Below, in pieces: positions 19,940 to 28,615 of a stretch of DNA of 64,000 bases (its first letter is position 1; every line of letters begins with the position of its first letter). The notes under the pieces were generated by a model. The model was not told the DNA's origin and did no database searches. It was given only the letters and a program-made list of their open reading frames with translations. The stretch comes from Candidatus Dadabacteria bacterium UBA1144 (lineage in GTDB: Bacteria > Desulfobacterota_D > UBA1144): assembly GCA_002311855.1 (NCBI GenBank), contig DCAB01000012.1:37605-101604 (forward strand). Direction: 5' to 3'. Both the position numbers and the translations under genes were made by a program.

Positions 19940-20635
19940 ATGTCTCAAAAAAACTTATCTTTTATAATAACATCAGGTGGAAAAGGATTAAGATTTGGCA
20001 AAACAAGAAAGGGTAAACAGTTCGAACTAGTAAATGGAGTACCAATTTTTATTTATCCGCTAAAGGCAATATCGAAAATAAAAAATCAAACGGAAATAAT
20101 CCTAACAATTGATAAATCAATAAGAACTGCATATATTGAAAAATTATTAAAGAAATATTCTTTAGATAAAAATGTCATGGTTTGCTATGGTGGTCCAACT
20201 AGAGCAAGGAGTGTTTTTAATGGTTTTAAAAAAATAAAAAGACAAAATGGATATGTGGTCATTCATGACTCCGTTAGGCCTTATTTTGATTTAAAAAAAA
20301 TGAATCAAATGATTAAATCGATTAATAATTATTCCGGAATAATTTTGGCATCTAAAATTCAAGATACAGTTAAAAAAATAAAAAATAACAATTTAGTCAA
20401 AAATACAATCGGTAGAGACAATTTGTGGATTTCTGAGACTCCACAAATTTTTAGGTATAGCATATTAAAAAAGTGTTATGAGATGGATTTGAAATTTTTT
20501 AGATACACGGATGAATCAGAGCTTCTTGAGAATAATGGTTTTAGAGTTAGAATCTTTGAGAACAATCAATACAACAATAAAATAACAACAAAGAAAGATT
20601 TGGAGATCTATAAATTATTATTTAAGAATGTATAG
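19940..20635 (+). CDS. ispD: 2-C-methyl-D-erythritol 4-phosphate cytidylyltransferase
   Basis: This 231-residue enzyme transfers CMP from CTP to methylerythritol phosphate in the MEP isoprenoid pathway. The N-terminal nucleotide loop ITSGGKGLRFGKTRKGKQF carries the conserved Gly, Arg and Lys residues. VIHDSVRPYFD near residue 107 is the typical DAxRP-like motif (here DSVRP). It starts two bases after the PIN/TRAM gene and overlaps ispF by eight bases. The paralogous IspE of the same pathway is encoded at 55590-56462. Confidence 0.95.
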   Translation: MSQKNLSFIITSGGKGLRFGKTRKGKQFELVNGVPIFIYPLKAISKIKNQTEIILTIDKSIRTAYIEKLLKKYSLDKNVMVCYGGPTRARSVFNGFKKIKRQNGYVVIHDSVRPYFDLKKMNQMIKSINNYSGIILASKIQDTVKKIKNNNLVKNTIGRDNLWISETPQIFRYSILKKCYEMDLKFFRYTDESELLENNGFRVRIFENNQYNNKITTKKDLEIYKLLFKNV

Positions 20636-21119
20636 AATAGGCTTAGGTTACGATATTCATAGATTAGTTAAAAATAGAAAGCTCTTTATAGGGGGAATAC
20701 CTATTCCTTCAAGTTTTGGTTTAGATGGTCATTCTGATGCTGACCTATTAATTCATAGCATATGTGATTCCATACTTGGAGCACTGGCAAAAGGAGATAT
20801 TGGAACACATTTCAGCAATAAAAATCCAAAATATAAAAACAAAAGAAGCAATTATTTCTTAGTCGAAGTACTAAAAATTATGAGGAAAGAAGGATATAGG
20901 ATCATCAATATAGATTCAACCCTAATTTGCGAGAAACCAAAGTTGAATAGATATAAAAATAAAATAACAAAATCTCTTGAGAAAAAATTAAAGACTCCTA
21001 AAGAATATATATCTGTTAAGGCAACTACTTCCGAAGGTCTGGGACCAATTGGTATGAGCATGGCCATTGCATGCAAAACGGTCGTTTTGATTAAAAAGCA
21101 AGCCGGATGCAATACATAG
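20628..21119 (+). CDS. ispF: 2-C-methyl-D-erythritol 2,4-cyclodiphosphate synthase
   Basis: This 163-residue protein is the fifth MEP-pathway enzyme. RIGLGYDIHRL holds the Asp and His metal ligands, SDADLLIHSICDSILGALAKGDIG the third ligand and the active-site loop, and KATTSEGLGPIG the CDP-binding end. Length is normal. Coupled to ispD by an eight-base overlap, and its own end overlaps the next gene by 13 bases. Confidence 0.97.
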   Translation: MYRIGLGYDIHRLVKNRKLFIGGIPIPSSFGLDGHSDADLLIHSICDSILGALAKGDIGTHFSNKNPKYKNKRSNYFLVEVLKIMRKEGYRIINIDSTLICEKPKLNRYKNKITKSLEKKLKTPKEYISVKATTSEGLGPIGMSMAIACKTVVLIKKQAGCNT

Positions 21120-22006
21120 CTTCTAATAAAGGATTTTTGGGGATAAAAAATCCCAGCATTAAAGATACTAGAGTAATAATAGTCCCTTATGGACTAGAAA
21201 ATACTGTGAGCTACGGCAAGGGTACCAGCAATGGGCCAAAGGAGATAATCAGAGCATCTCACCAAGTTGAGCTTTACGATGAGGAACTCGGCTACGAACC
21301 TCACAACGAAATAGGAATAAGAACAATGAAGCCAAAGAAAATGCCAAAAAATAATCCTGCGGCCTTAAAGCTTCTAGAGCAAACAGTTGACGAAATTTGG
21401 AAACTGGGCAAATTCCCTTTCGTCTTGGGAGGAGAACATACAATTACATCTGGATCAATTAGACCGTTTGTTAATAATCTTGAGAAATTAACTATTGTTC
21501 ACTTTGATGCACATGCTGATTTAAGAAATAGCTACGAAGGAAGAAAGCTTTCTCACGCATGCGCTATCAGGAGGTGTCTCGATTACAAAAATGTCGATAT
21601 AGTTTCTATTGGCATAAGAAATATATCACGTGAAGAATTCGGGTTTGCAAAAGAGAATGGGAAAAGAGTTAAAATCTTCTGGGCAAAAGATAAAATTAGT
21701 TCTCGGCTAAAAGAAATTGTAAAACAGATAAAAGGTAAAAATGTGTACATAAGTTTCGACCTTGATGTTTTTGACCCTAGTTTGATGGCAGCTACTGGAA
21801 CTCCAGAGCCTGGAGGATTATTTTGGAACGAGACTATAGACATAATAAAAGCCGTAATACGAAACTCGGAGGTTTTTGGAGTTGATATTAATGAACTCGC
21901 ACCAATAAAAGGCTTTCATTCATATAATTTTCTTGCAGCAAAATTGTGTTATAAAATAATTTCATACAGGTTTCATCGCTTTCCTTTGAGGGAACGAGTA
22001 AGATAG
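21107..22006 (+). CDS. speB: Agmatinase-like ureohydrolase
   Basis: This 299-residue member of the arginase/agmatinase family has the binuclear manganese ligands in GGEHTITSG, HFDAHADLRNSYEG and SFDLDVFDPSLMAATGTPEPGG. The SHACAIRR element is more like agmatinase than arginase, so the likely reaction is agmatine to putrescine plus urea. No arginine decarboxylase is nearby, and formimidoylglutamase or guanidinobutyrase activity cannot be excluded. Start codon lies inside the end of ispF, so it is translated with the isoprenoid genes. Confidence 0.85.
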   Translation: MQYIASNKGFLGIKNPSIKDTRVIIVPYGLENTVSYGKGTSNGPKEIIRASHQVELYDEELGYEPHNEIGIRTMKPKKMPKNNPAALKLLEQTVDEIWKLGKFPFVLGGEHTITSGSIRPFVNNLEKLTIVHFDAHADLRNSYEGRKLSHACAIRRCLDYKNVDIVSIGIRNISREEFGFAKENGKRVKIFWAKDKISSRLKEIVKQIKGKNVYISFDLDVFDPSLMAATGTPEPGGLFWNETIDIIKAVIRNSEVFGVDINELAPIKGFHSYNFLAAKLCYKIISYRFHRFPLRERVR

Positions 22007-22108
22007 GCAGAGGAACCAAAGCCATGAATAACTTTGTATGCTGAGAAAAGAAAAGAAGATAGTGTATATTTATATCTGTTATAAATTAATTTTGGAAGGG
22101 GGAACATA

Positions 22109-22711
22109 ATGGCACATTCATTACCTGAATTAGGCTATGCGTATGATGCGTTAGAGCCACATATCGATGCTAAGACGATGGAAATACATCATTCGAAGCA
22201 TCATCAAACTTATATTACCAATTTAAACGCGGCTCTGGAAAAATACCCTGAGCTTTTTGAAAAAAGTGTTGAAGATTTATTAATAAATTTAGAGGACATC
22301 CCTGAATCTATTAGGGTAGCCGTAAGAAATGGTGGTGGTGGCCATTCTAACCATTCTCTTTTTTGGAAAATAATATCTCCAAACAACTCTAAGAATCCTG
22401 AAGAAAAACTTGCCAATGCCATTGATTCAGACTTTGGTAGCTTCGAAAATTTCCAAAAAGATTTTACAGAAAAAGCAACCAAACAGTTTGGTAGTGGCTG
22501 GGGATGGCTTTCTCAAGACAAGAGTGGAAAGCTTGTTTGTATTTCAACACCTAATCAGGATAGTCCACTATCTTCTGGGCTAACACCATTGTTAGGAATA
22601 GATGTTTGGGAACATGCATATTATCTAACATATCAGAACAGAAGGCCCGATTATATAAAAGCTTTCTGGGAGATTATTAACTGGCAAGCTGTTGAAAATA
22701 ATTTGAAATAA
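22109..22711 (+). CDS. sodA: Superoxide dismutase, manganese-type sequence
   Basis: This 200-residue Fe/Mn-family enzyme has metal ligands in [15 protein letters not shown] and DVWEHAYY. Two positions that separate the metal types are of the Mn kind: [12 protein letters not shown] has no AAQ motif, and PNQDSPL carries the outer-sphere Gln that in Fe enzymes comes from the earlier site. The C-terminal [16 protein letters not shown] matches E. coli SodA closely. There is no signal peptide, so it is cytoplasmic. A strong GGAAGGGGG site precedes the ATG. Preceded by a 102-base gap, so it likely has its own promoter, and followed closely by ilvD. Confidence 0.93.
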   Translation: MAHSLPELGYAYDALEPHIDAKTMEIHHSKHHQTYITNLNAALEKYPELFEKSVEDLLINLEDIPESIRVAVRNGGGGHSNHSLFWKIISPNNSKNPEEKLANAIDSDFGSFENFQKDFTEKATKQFGSGWGWLSQDKSGKLVCISTPNQDSPLSSGLTPLLGIDVWEHAYYLTYQNRRPDYIKAFWEIINWQAVENNLK

Positions 22712-22715
22712 AAAA

Positions 22716-24395
22716 ATGAAGAATAAAAAATTTTCAGCTGTCGTAACGGAAGGCCTAGATAAAGCTCCGAATAGGGCGATGCTTAGAGCTGTAGGTTTCA
22801 AGAATCCGGACTTTGATAAACCAATGATTGGTGTCGCTTCAACTTGGGCAATGGTTACTCCATGCAATATGCATATCAATAAATTGGCCGATTTTGCTGC
22901 CAAAGGTGTTAATACAAGTGGAGGTAAATCAGTTATATTTAATACAATTACTGTTTCAGATGGTATATCGATGGGTACCCCTGGTATGAAATATTCACTT
23001 ATATCAAGAGAGGTAATTGCAGATTCAATCGAAACAGTTACGGGAGCCGAGGGATTTGATGGCATCGTTGCCATCGGAGGATGTGACAAAAACATGCCTG
23101 GCTGTCTCATGGCAATGGCAAGACTTAATAGACCTTCTATTTTTATCTATGGTGGATCCATAATGCCAGGAACTTACAATAAAAAACCTGTTGATATAGT
23201 ATCAGTATTTGAAGCTGTGGGAGAATATTCAAATAAATCAATCTCAAAATCTGAACTAATAAAAATTGAAAAATGTGCAATTCCTGGACCTGGATCTTGT
23301 GGGGGCATGTATACAGCAAATACAATGGCTTCTGCAATAGAAGCACTAGGCATGAGTCTACCCGGAAGTTCTACTCAAATTGCTATTTCAAAAAACAAAG
23401 AACTCGATTGTATCGAATCGGGCAAAGCTCTTTTAAACTTGATTAAAAAAGATATCAAACCAAGAGATATTATGACAAAAAAGGCTTTTGAAAATGCAAT
23501 TACTGTAACTATTGCATTAGGTGGATCTACAAATGCTGTTCTTCATCTTTTAGCAATGGCAAGTGCTGCGGGAGTTAATCTAAAAATAGATGATTTCACA
23601 AAAATTGGGAAAAAAGTTCCGGTATTAGCCGATTTAAAACCAAGTGGAACTTATATGATGGCAAAATTTTGTGAAATAGGAGGATTACCCCCTCTGCTAA
23701 AAAGGCTTTTAAATGCGGGATTAATCCATGGAGAATGTTTAACAGTAACTGGAAAATCAATTAAAGAAAATTTAAGTGGGGTAAAAGATAATTTAGGAGC
23801 AGATGTTATAAAAAAAGTTAAGAGTCCAATTAAAAAAAATAGTCATATTGTTATATTAAAGGGGAATATTTCCCCTGAAGGATCCGTTGCAAAAATTTCT
23901 GGAAAAGAAGGTTATTCTTTTCACGGAAAAGCAATCGTTTTTGATTCTGAAGAACAATGTATGGATGCCATTCTGAAGAAAAAAATCAAAAAAGGAAATG
24001 TCATCGTAATTAGGTATGAAGGACCTAAGGGTGGTCCTGGAATGAGAGAGATGCTGGCTCCAACATCCGCTATCACAGGCCAAGGCTTAGGTTCCGATGT
24101 CGCATTAATTACTGATGGGAGATTTTCTGGTGGTACCCACGGATTTGTTGTGGGTCATATAACCCCTGAAGCTTTTGATGGTGGTCTTATTGCATTGATT
24201 CAAAATGGGGATACCATAAGAATTAATTCTTCCAAAAGAACTATTCAACTCGAAGTCTCAAATAAAGAAATCAACTTAAGAAGAAAAAAATGGAAACAGC
24301 CTTCGCAAAAACATCTTAATGGAGCAATGTATAAATATTCTCTGCTAGTTAGCTCCGCTTCCGATGGAGCGATAACTGATGGTCAAGTTAGATAA
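22716..24395 (+). CDS. ilvD: Dihydroxy-acid dehydratase
   Basis: This 559-residue enzyme makes the 2-keto acids of valine, leucine and isoleucine synthesis. Fe-S cluster cysteines appear in [12 protein letters not shown] near residue 52, [13 protein letters not shown] near residue 119 and [15 protein letters not shown] near 190. The C-terminal [21 protein letters not shown] and [13 protein letters not shown] are family hallmarks. It begins four bases after sodA. Fe-S dehydratases of this kind are classic superoxide targets in [4Fe-4S] form, so co-transcription with sodA would be sensible; that is inference. Confidence 0.97.
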   Translation: MKNKKFSAVVTEGLDKAPNRAMLRAVGFKNPDFDKPMIGVASTWAMVTPCNMHINKLADFAAKGVNTSGGKSVIFNTITVSDGISMGTPGMKYSLISREVIADSIETVTGAEGFDGIVAIGGCDKNMPGCLMAMARLNRPSIFIYGGSIMPGTYNKKPVDIVSVFEAVGEYSNKSISKSELIKIEKCAIPGPGSCGGMYTANTMASAIEALGMSLPGSSTQIAISKNKELDCIESGKALLNLIKKDIKPRDIMTKKAFENAITVTIALGGSTNAVLHLLAMASAAGVNLKIDDFTKIGKKVPVLADLKPSGTYMMAKFCEIGGLPPLLKRLLNAGLIHGECLTVTGKSIKENLSGVKDNLGADVIKKVKSPIKKNSHIVILKGNISPEGSVAKISGKEGYSFHGKAIVFDSEEQCMDAILKKKIKKGNVIVIRYEGPKGGPGMREMLAPTSAITGQGLGSDVALITDGRFSGGTHGFVVGHITPEAFDGGLIALIQNGDTIRINSSKRTIQLEVSNKEINLRRKKWKQPSQKHLNGAMYKYSLLVSSASDGAITDGQVR

Positions 24396-24400
24396 ATAAT

Positions 24401-25606
24401 ATGAGTAGCCTTAAAAATAAAAACATATTAGTAGGAGTTACCGGAAGTATTTCCATATATAAATCTTGTGAGCTCATAAGAATGTTAATCAAGGAGGAAG
24501 CTAATGTTAATGTTGTAATGACTTCAAACGCAGAAAAATTTGTAAGCAGTATGACGTTTCAATCTCTCTCAGGAAAAAAAGTTTTTACAAACATGTATGA
24601 TACTGATGAGTCAAGCATTACTCACATAAATCTTGCTGATAGCTCCGATTTAATTATAATTTGTCCAGCAACTGCAAATTTTATTTCTAAATATGCGAAC
24701 GGAATAGCAGATGATTTACTTCTCAATATTTTGATTGCAACAAAATCAAATGTCACAATTTGCCCTGCAATGAATGTAAATATGTTTAACAACCCCCTGA
24801 TTCAAGAAAATATTAAGAAACTGTCTAAATTAGGAGTTGATTTTATAGAGCCTGATTCTGGTGATTTGGCATGTGGTTGGGAAGGCAAAGGAAGGCTGGC
24901 GAGTTTGGACAGAATATCGATGTCAATAAAAAAAAAAGTTTCAAGTAACGACCTTAAAGAAGAAAAAGTTTTAATCACTTGTGGGGCAACGAGGGAATAT
25001 CTAGACCCTATAAGATTTATATCAAATCCCTCATCGGGAAAAATGGGACTTTGTTTAGCTAATGAATTTTTCTATAGAGGTGCCGATATAAAAATAATAT
25101 CTGGGTATGTCGAAGAGAGTTTCGATTTCTTTCCAAATTATCTCAAGTGTGAGTCTTCCAACGATATGGCTAAACATATTATCAAAGATTTAAAAAATTA
25201 TAGTGTAATTATAAAATCTGCTGCTGTTGGTGATTACAAATTCAAGAAAGTTTTAAAGAATAAAATGAAGAAAGAAGATCAGGAAATTAGTTTTGACATG
25301 GAACCTACGATAGATATTTTGCACCAAATAGGGGCAAAGAAAAATAAAAATCAAATTTTAATCGGCTTTTGTGCGGAAACCGACAATATAATCAATAATG
25401 CAAAGATGAAAATCAAAAAAAAGAATTTAGATTTTATTGTTGCAAATGACATATCAAAGAAAGGTGCTGGTTTTGGAAGCGACAAGAGCTTTTCTTTTCT
25501 AATATCTAGAAACGGAAACACAGAAGAACTAGGTTTAATTCCCAAAGAAACCCTGTCAAAAGAAATAGCCAACAAGGTAAGCGAATTTAGACAGGACCTA
25601 TCCTAG
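24401..25606 (+). CDS. coaBC: Phosphopantothenoylcysteine decarboxylase/synthetase
   Basis: This 401-residue bifunctional coenzyme A enzyme has an FMN-dependent CoaC part (about 1-185) with GVTGSISIYKSCELIRML, PAMNVNMFNNPL and CGWEGKGRLA carrying the active-site Cys. The CoaB part follows with LITCGATREYLDPIRFISNPSSGKMG near 195-220 and the nucleotide-binding KSAAVGDY region. CoaE, the last step, is encoded at 47313-47927. The gene ends 48 bases before the convergent HU gene. Confidence 0.95.
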   Translation: MSSLKNKNILVGVTGSISIYKSCELIRMLIKEEANVNVVMTSNAEKFVSSMTFQSLSGKKVFTNMYDTDESSITHINLADSSDLIIICPATANFISKYANGIADDLLLNILIATKSNVTICPAMNVNMFNNPLIQENIKKLSKLGVDFIEPDSGDLACGWEGKGRLASLDRISMSIKKKVSSNDLKEEKVLITCGATREYLDPIRFISNPSSGKMGLCLANEFFYRGADIKIISGYVEESFDFFPNYLKCESSNDMAKHIIKDLKNYSVIIKSAAVGDYKFKKVLKNKMKKEDQEISFDMEPTIDILHQIGAKKNKNQILIGFCAETDNIINNAKMKIKKKNLDFIVANDISKKGAGFGSDKSFSFLISRNGNTEELGLIPKETLSKEIANKVSEFRQDLS

Positions 25607-25654
25607 ATAATAGAAAATGTACCCGTTTCAATCCTTTCTACCGGACTAAAACTA

Positions 25655-26002
25655 CTAAGTAGTAGACGAGCTACCAAACGAGCTACCAAACGAGCCACCA
25701 TCTGAGGGTGCAACTGGTGCTACTAGAACCGCATCTTTACAAGATTTCGAAACTCTAAATTTAACAACTTTTTTCGCGGGAATTTGGATAGTTGCACCGG
25801 TTTGAGGATTTCTTCCTTGTCTAGCCTTTCGATCAACAAGTACTAACTTCCCTAGTCCTGGAAGAGTGAAGCTCCCATTGGCTTTAGCTTCATCACAAGC
25901 AAGGCTTGCAAAAGTATCCAGAAAACGACTTGCCTCAACTTTCGATATTTCCAATCTTCCAGCTAACGCTGCTGTTATCTGTGATTTTGTAAGTGCTCCC
26001 AT
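25655..26002 (-). CDS. HU-family DNA-binding protein with SFGS-repeat tail
   Basis: This 115-residue HU homologue has an N-terminal helical part (MGALTKSQITAALAGRLEISKVEASRFLDTF) and a DNA-binding arm, RKARQGRNPQTGATIQIPAKKVVKFR. Unlike standard HU (about 90 residues), it continues into a low-complexity tail of Gly, Ser and Phe, SFGSSFGSSSTT. On DNA the tail is a run of imperfect 12-base repeats near 25664-25700. It likely serves as a nucleoid protein. A strong promoter and AGGAGG site lie upstream. Confidence 0.92.
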   Translation of the reverse strand: MGALTKSQITAALAGRLEISKVEASRFLDTFASLACDEAKANGSFTLPGLGKLVLVDRKARQGRNPQTGATIQIPAKKVVKFRVSKSCKDAVLVAPVAPSDGGSFGSSFGSSSTT

Positions 26003-26042
26003 ATTATTAGCCTCCTGATAATACTATTTGCCTTATTCCCTT

Positions 26043-26071
26043 ATAATAGTTTTTTAATAGTAAAAATGCAA
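26043..26071 (-). promoter_or_regulatory. Promoter of the HU gene
   Basis: On the minus strand TTGCAT (26066-26071) and TATTAT (26043-26048) are separated by exactly 17 bases, each five of six to consensus. The predicted start is near 26036, giving a leader of about 34 bases that contains AGGAGG seven to nine bases before the HU ATG. Confidence 0.65.
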
Positions 26072-26136
26072 GGTTTATCTAATAAAATTTATGCATTTTA
26101 TTAAATCAGTTTTTCAACGAAAGGGAAATTTTTAAC

Positions 26137-26667
26137 CTATAATAACTCACTGATTTTAAATATTGGCCTATATTCCAAACCTTCTTTAAGAAATCTTTCA
26201 ATAGCTCCCATCTCTCTGTCGACTATAGATAATATTAATTTTATTGAACATCCCCGATTTTTGAGCTCCTTAACTGTTTTCGTAATCGAACTACCAGTTG
26301 AAACCACATCCTCAACAATGGCAATAGAACTATTTGATATATCAGGACCTTCTATTCTCTTTTGTGTTCCATGTTCTTTCTCGTTTGATCTCATTATAAA
26401 AGCTTTAAAAACAAATTTATCCATATAAGCCCTATATAAAATCGCCCCTACAATAGGATCTGCGCCTATTGAGGGGCCACCCACTATATCTAAATTAGCC
26501 TCAGTTATTTGTTTATAGAAAATATCGGCAACGTAGCCCAGCGAATTAGATGAAAGGGTGTTGATTCTAGCATCTATGTAATAATTACTTGTCTCGCCAG
26601 ACGATAGGACAAAATCTCCCTTTAGTATAGAATCTTTTTTTAGAGAATTAAGTAATAAATCTTTCAT
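26137..26667 (-). CDS. pyrE: Orotate phosphoribosyltransferase
   Basis: This 176-residue type I PRTase condenses orotate with PRPP to give OMP. The PRPP-binding motif is SIAIVEDVVSTGSSITKTVKEL near residues 113-134, with the two acidic residues in VEDV. The N-terminal SGETSNYYIDARIN and the GADPIVGAI loop fit OPRTase rather than adenine PRTase. It is on the same strand as HU but 134 bases upstream, with HU's own promoter between them. Confidence 0.9.
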   Translation of the reverse strand: MKDLLLNSLKKDSILKGDFVLSSGETSNYYIDARINTLSSNSLGYVADIFYKQITEANLDIVGGPSIGADPIVGAILYRAYMDKFVFKAFIMRSNEKEHGTQKRIEGPDISNSSIAIVEDVVSTGSSITKTVKELKNRGCSIKLILSIVDREMGAIERFLKEGLEYRPIFKISELL

Positions 26668-26713
26668 GAAATCTTAATTATAAGTCATAGTTATTTTGAG
26701 TTAAAATAATCAT

Positions 26714-28027
26714 ATGTCAAAATTTCCACCGGGCGTCGACAGGGCTATAAATTATTCTTTTTTTGATGCTTTATATGAAAGGAGATCCAGGCGTTTCCCA
26801 ATTGGTGGTAAGATTGAGGAAGGCCCATTGCAATATAAGTCTAATCATCCACCAACGTCATTAAGTGAGATTGAAGAAGCAATACTGGTTTGGAATGGCC
26901 TTGGGATTAAAAGCATAAATCTTTCCGATTTTCCTCCGAACAAAGGGTTGGATTTAGAAGTAAAATTTACGAGCAAGACCATACCATCTTTAGGTGATAT
27001 TCACCGGACCGAATTATTCTATACAAATGATTCTGGATTATATTTGGTAAAGCAACACGATAAATCACCATCTGATCTTAAAGGTATTGAAGCCCTAAAT
27101 AAAGAAGAAAAGATTACAAAAATATTAGAACTTTTCGAAGAATCCAAAATAAAAATACATGATGGTAGAGCAAATCTTCCTACTACACCTCCTGGGCTTG
27201 CAATACATAACACCTGGAGTGTAAATATGCCCGGAACTACTCTAATGATTCCTGTGACGGATTTGTCAGCTGGCTTAATTAATATTTTATTTTTCTACAT
27301 GCGAGAAGGGCATAGATTTAATTTTGTTGACGAGTTAAACAAAATGAAGCCTGCCGGGACTAAAAAATGGGTTGAAAATGGGTATATCGACGAAAAAAAA
27401 GTTGTTCCTTTAATTGAAGCTGAAGTTAGATTTGCTAACGGCTACATAGCAGAACAGCCTCTTTTTTGTCAGAATGTTGCACTAACTCAACAAATCCTAG
27501 GATTAGGAGGTTGGATGTTCAGTGGCTTTCAAAGCAGATATATCCTTGGAGCAGATGACCAGTTCAAAGGCCTGGGTTTTACATGTGTGGAAGCTAAAGA
27601 TCAAGGAAGTGATTGGGGTGCAGCAGTATCAAAAGCACCAGTTGGCCTAGATGGTCATTTTGAGGCTTTTTGTCCCCCCTACTACAAAAATATGAACGAA
27701 GCGGTTGATGCATTCAATGATATGAAGTGGAGCAACTGGGAAGAGAAGTTTATGCCTTACAAGGATCCCTCAGGAGTACTAAATGCTACTCCTAGGCCAA
27801 GTAAAGAAGAAATTCAAATAGTTAAAGATATTTGCAATTATCTGTATGACACATATGGAAGATTCCCTGCATTTTCAGATGCAATGTATTGCAGAATGAT
27901 GGTCCAATCACACCATCTAGATCTTGATTTCTACGATAAGTTTTATCCAGAAGGCGCTTATACAGACAATCATAAAAATCACTTTGAATTATGGCATCCT
28001 GGTATTATCAATCCGTTCAATAAGTGA
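26714..28027 (+). CDS. Unrecognised protein with nitroreductase-like features
   Basis: I cannot assign a function to this 437-residue soluble protein. The N-terminal FFDALYERRSRRFPIGGKI resembles the RRSxRxF opening of nitroreductase-fold flavoproteins, and QPLFCQNVALTQQILGLGGWMFSGF near residues 248-272 resembles their QNxxLAAxxLGLG helix. That makes an FMN enzyme a reasonable guess. The C-terminus is rich in His, Tyr and Trp (MMVQSHHLDLDFYDKFYPEGAYTDNHKNH), which is unusual and could form a metal or redox site. It overlaps the following RDD membrane protein by four bases, so the two are translationally coupled. Confidence 0.55.
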   Translation: MSKFPPGVDRAINYSFFDALYERRSRRFPIGGKIEEGPLQYKSNHPPTSLSEIEEAILVWNGLGIKSINLSDFPPNKGLDLEVKFTSKTIPSLGDIHRTELFYTNDSGLYLVKQHDKSPSDLKGIEALNKEEKITKILELFEESKIKIHDGRANLPTTPPGLAIHNTWSVNMPGTTLMIPVTDLSAGLINILFFYMREGHRFNFVDELNKMKPAGTKKWVENGYIDEKKVVPLIEAEVRFANGYIAEQPLFCQNVALTQQILGLGGWMFSGFQSRYILGADDQFKGLGFTCVEAKDQGSDWGAAVSKAPVGLDGHFEAFCPPYYKNMNEAVDAFNDMKWSNWEEKFMPYKDPSGVLNATPRPSKEEIQIVKDICNYLYDTYGRFPAFSDAMYCRMMVQSHHLDLDFYDKFYPEGAYTDNHKNHFELWHPGIINPFNK

Positions 28028-28614
28028 CTAGTAAATATATTGGAACTATAATTAATTTTACGATGTATGAACAACAGCCAGGATTAATGGAGCAAATTAT
28101 TGTTGGGTATTCTGTGTTCTTTTTGGCAGTTATGATTGTCGCCCCGATTCTTACATATTTCTGTGTTGGAGAAAGAGCATATTCTGATTTACAGCCAAAC
28201 CAAAGATATGCACCAGCCTGGAAACGTGTTGTAGCCTATATAATAGATATTGGAATTCTCTGGGTATTACAGAAAGCTATAGTATTTTTAATAGGCCTTC
28301 TCCTTCTTTTTTTTGGTACATTTGGAATCGCAGCTTCCGTGCTTTTGGTTATCGGGAGCTTGTTTTTGTATTGGCTTTATTTTGTTTTATTCCATACTTC
28401 AAATCAACAAGCAACACTAGGGATGAAAGTAATGAAAATTAGAATTTATGATAATCAACATCAAAGATTAAATTTCTGGAGAGCAACCGGACGATTTTAT
28501 TCTGCTCCTTTGTCAACAACAATCTTATTCATAGGGGATATAATGGTAATCTTCACTAAGAGAAAACAAGGACTGCACGATTTAATAGCCAAGACAATTC
28601 ACTTGGAAGACTAG
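28024..28614 (+). CDS. RDD-family membrane protein
   Basis: This 196-residue integral membrane protein has one helix near residues 24-46, then an RDD domain from about 61 with RYAPAWKRVVAYIIDIGILWVLQ, where the conserved Arg and Asp lie, two more helices and the motif QATLGMKVMKIRI. The GTG at 28024 overlaps the upstream stop; an ATG at 28063 (14th codon) is an alternative start. RDD proteins have been linked to ion transport in a few cases, but most are uncharacterised. Its stop is one base from the convergent nrdB stop. Confidence 0.75.
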   Translation: MTSKYIGTIINFTMYEQQPGLMEQIIVGYSVFFLAVMIVAPILTYFCVGERAYSDLQPNQRYAPAWKRVVAYIIDIGILWVLQKAIVFLIGLLLLFFGTFGIAASVLLVIGSLFLYWLYFVLFHTSNQQATLGMKVMKIRIYDNQHQRLNFWRATGRFYSAPLSTTILFIGDIMVIFTKRKQGLHDLIAKTIHLED

Positions 28615-28615
28615 G

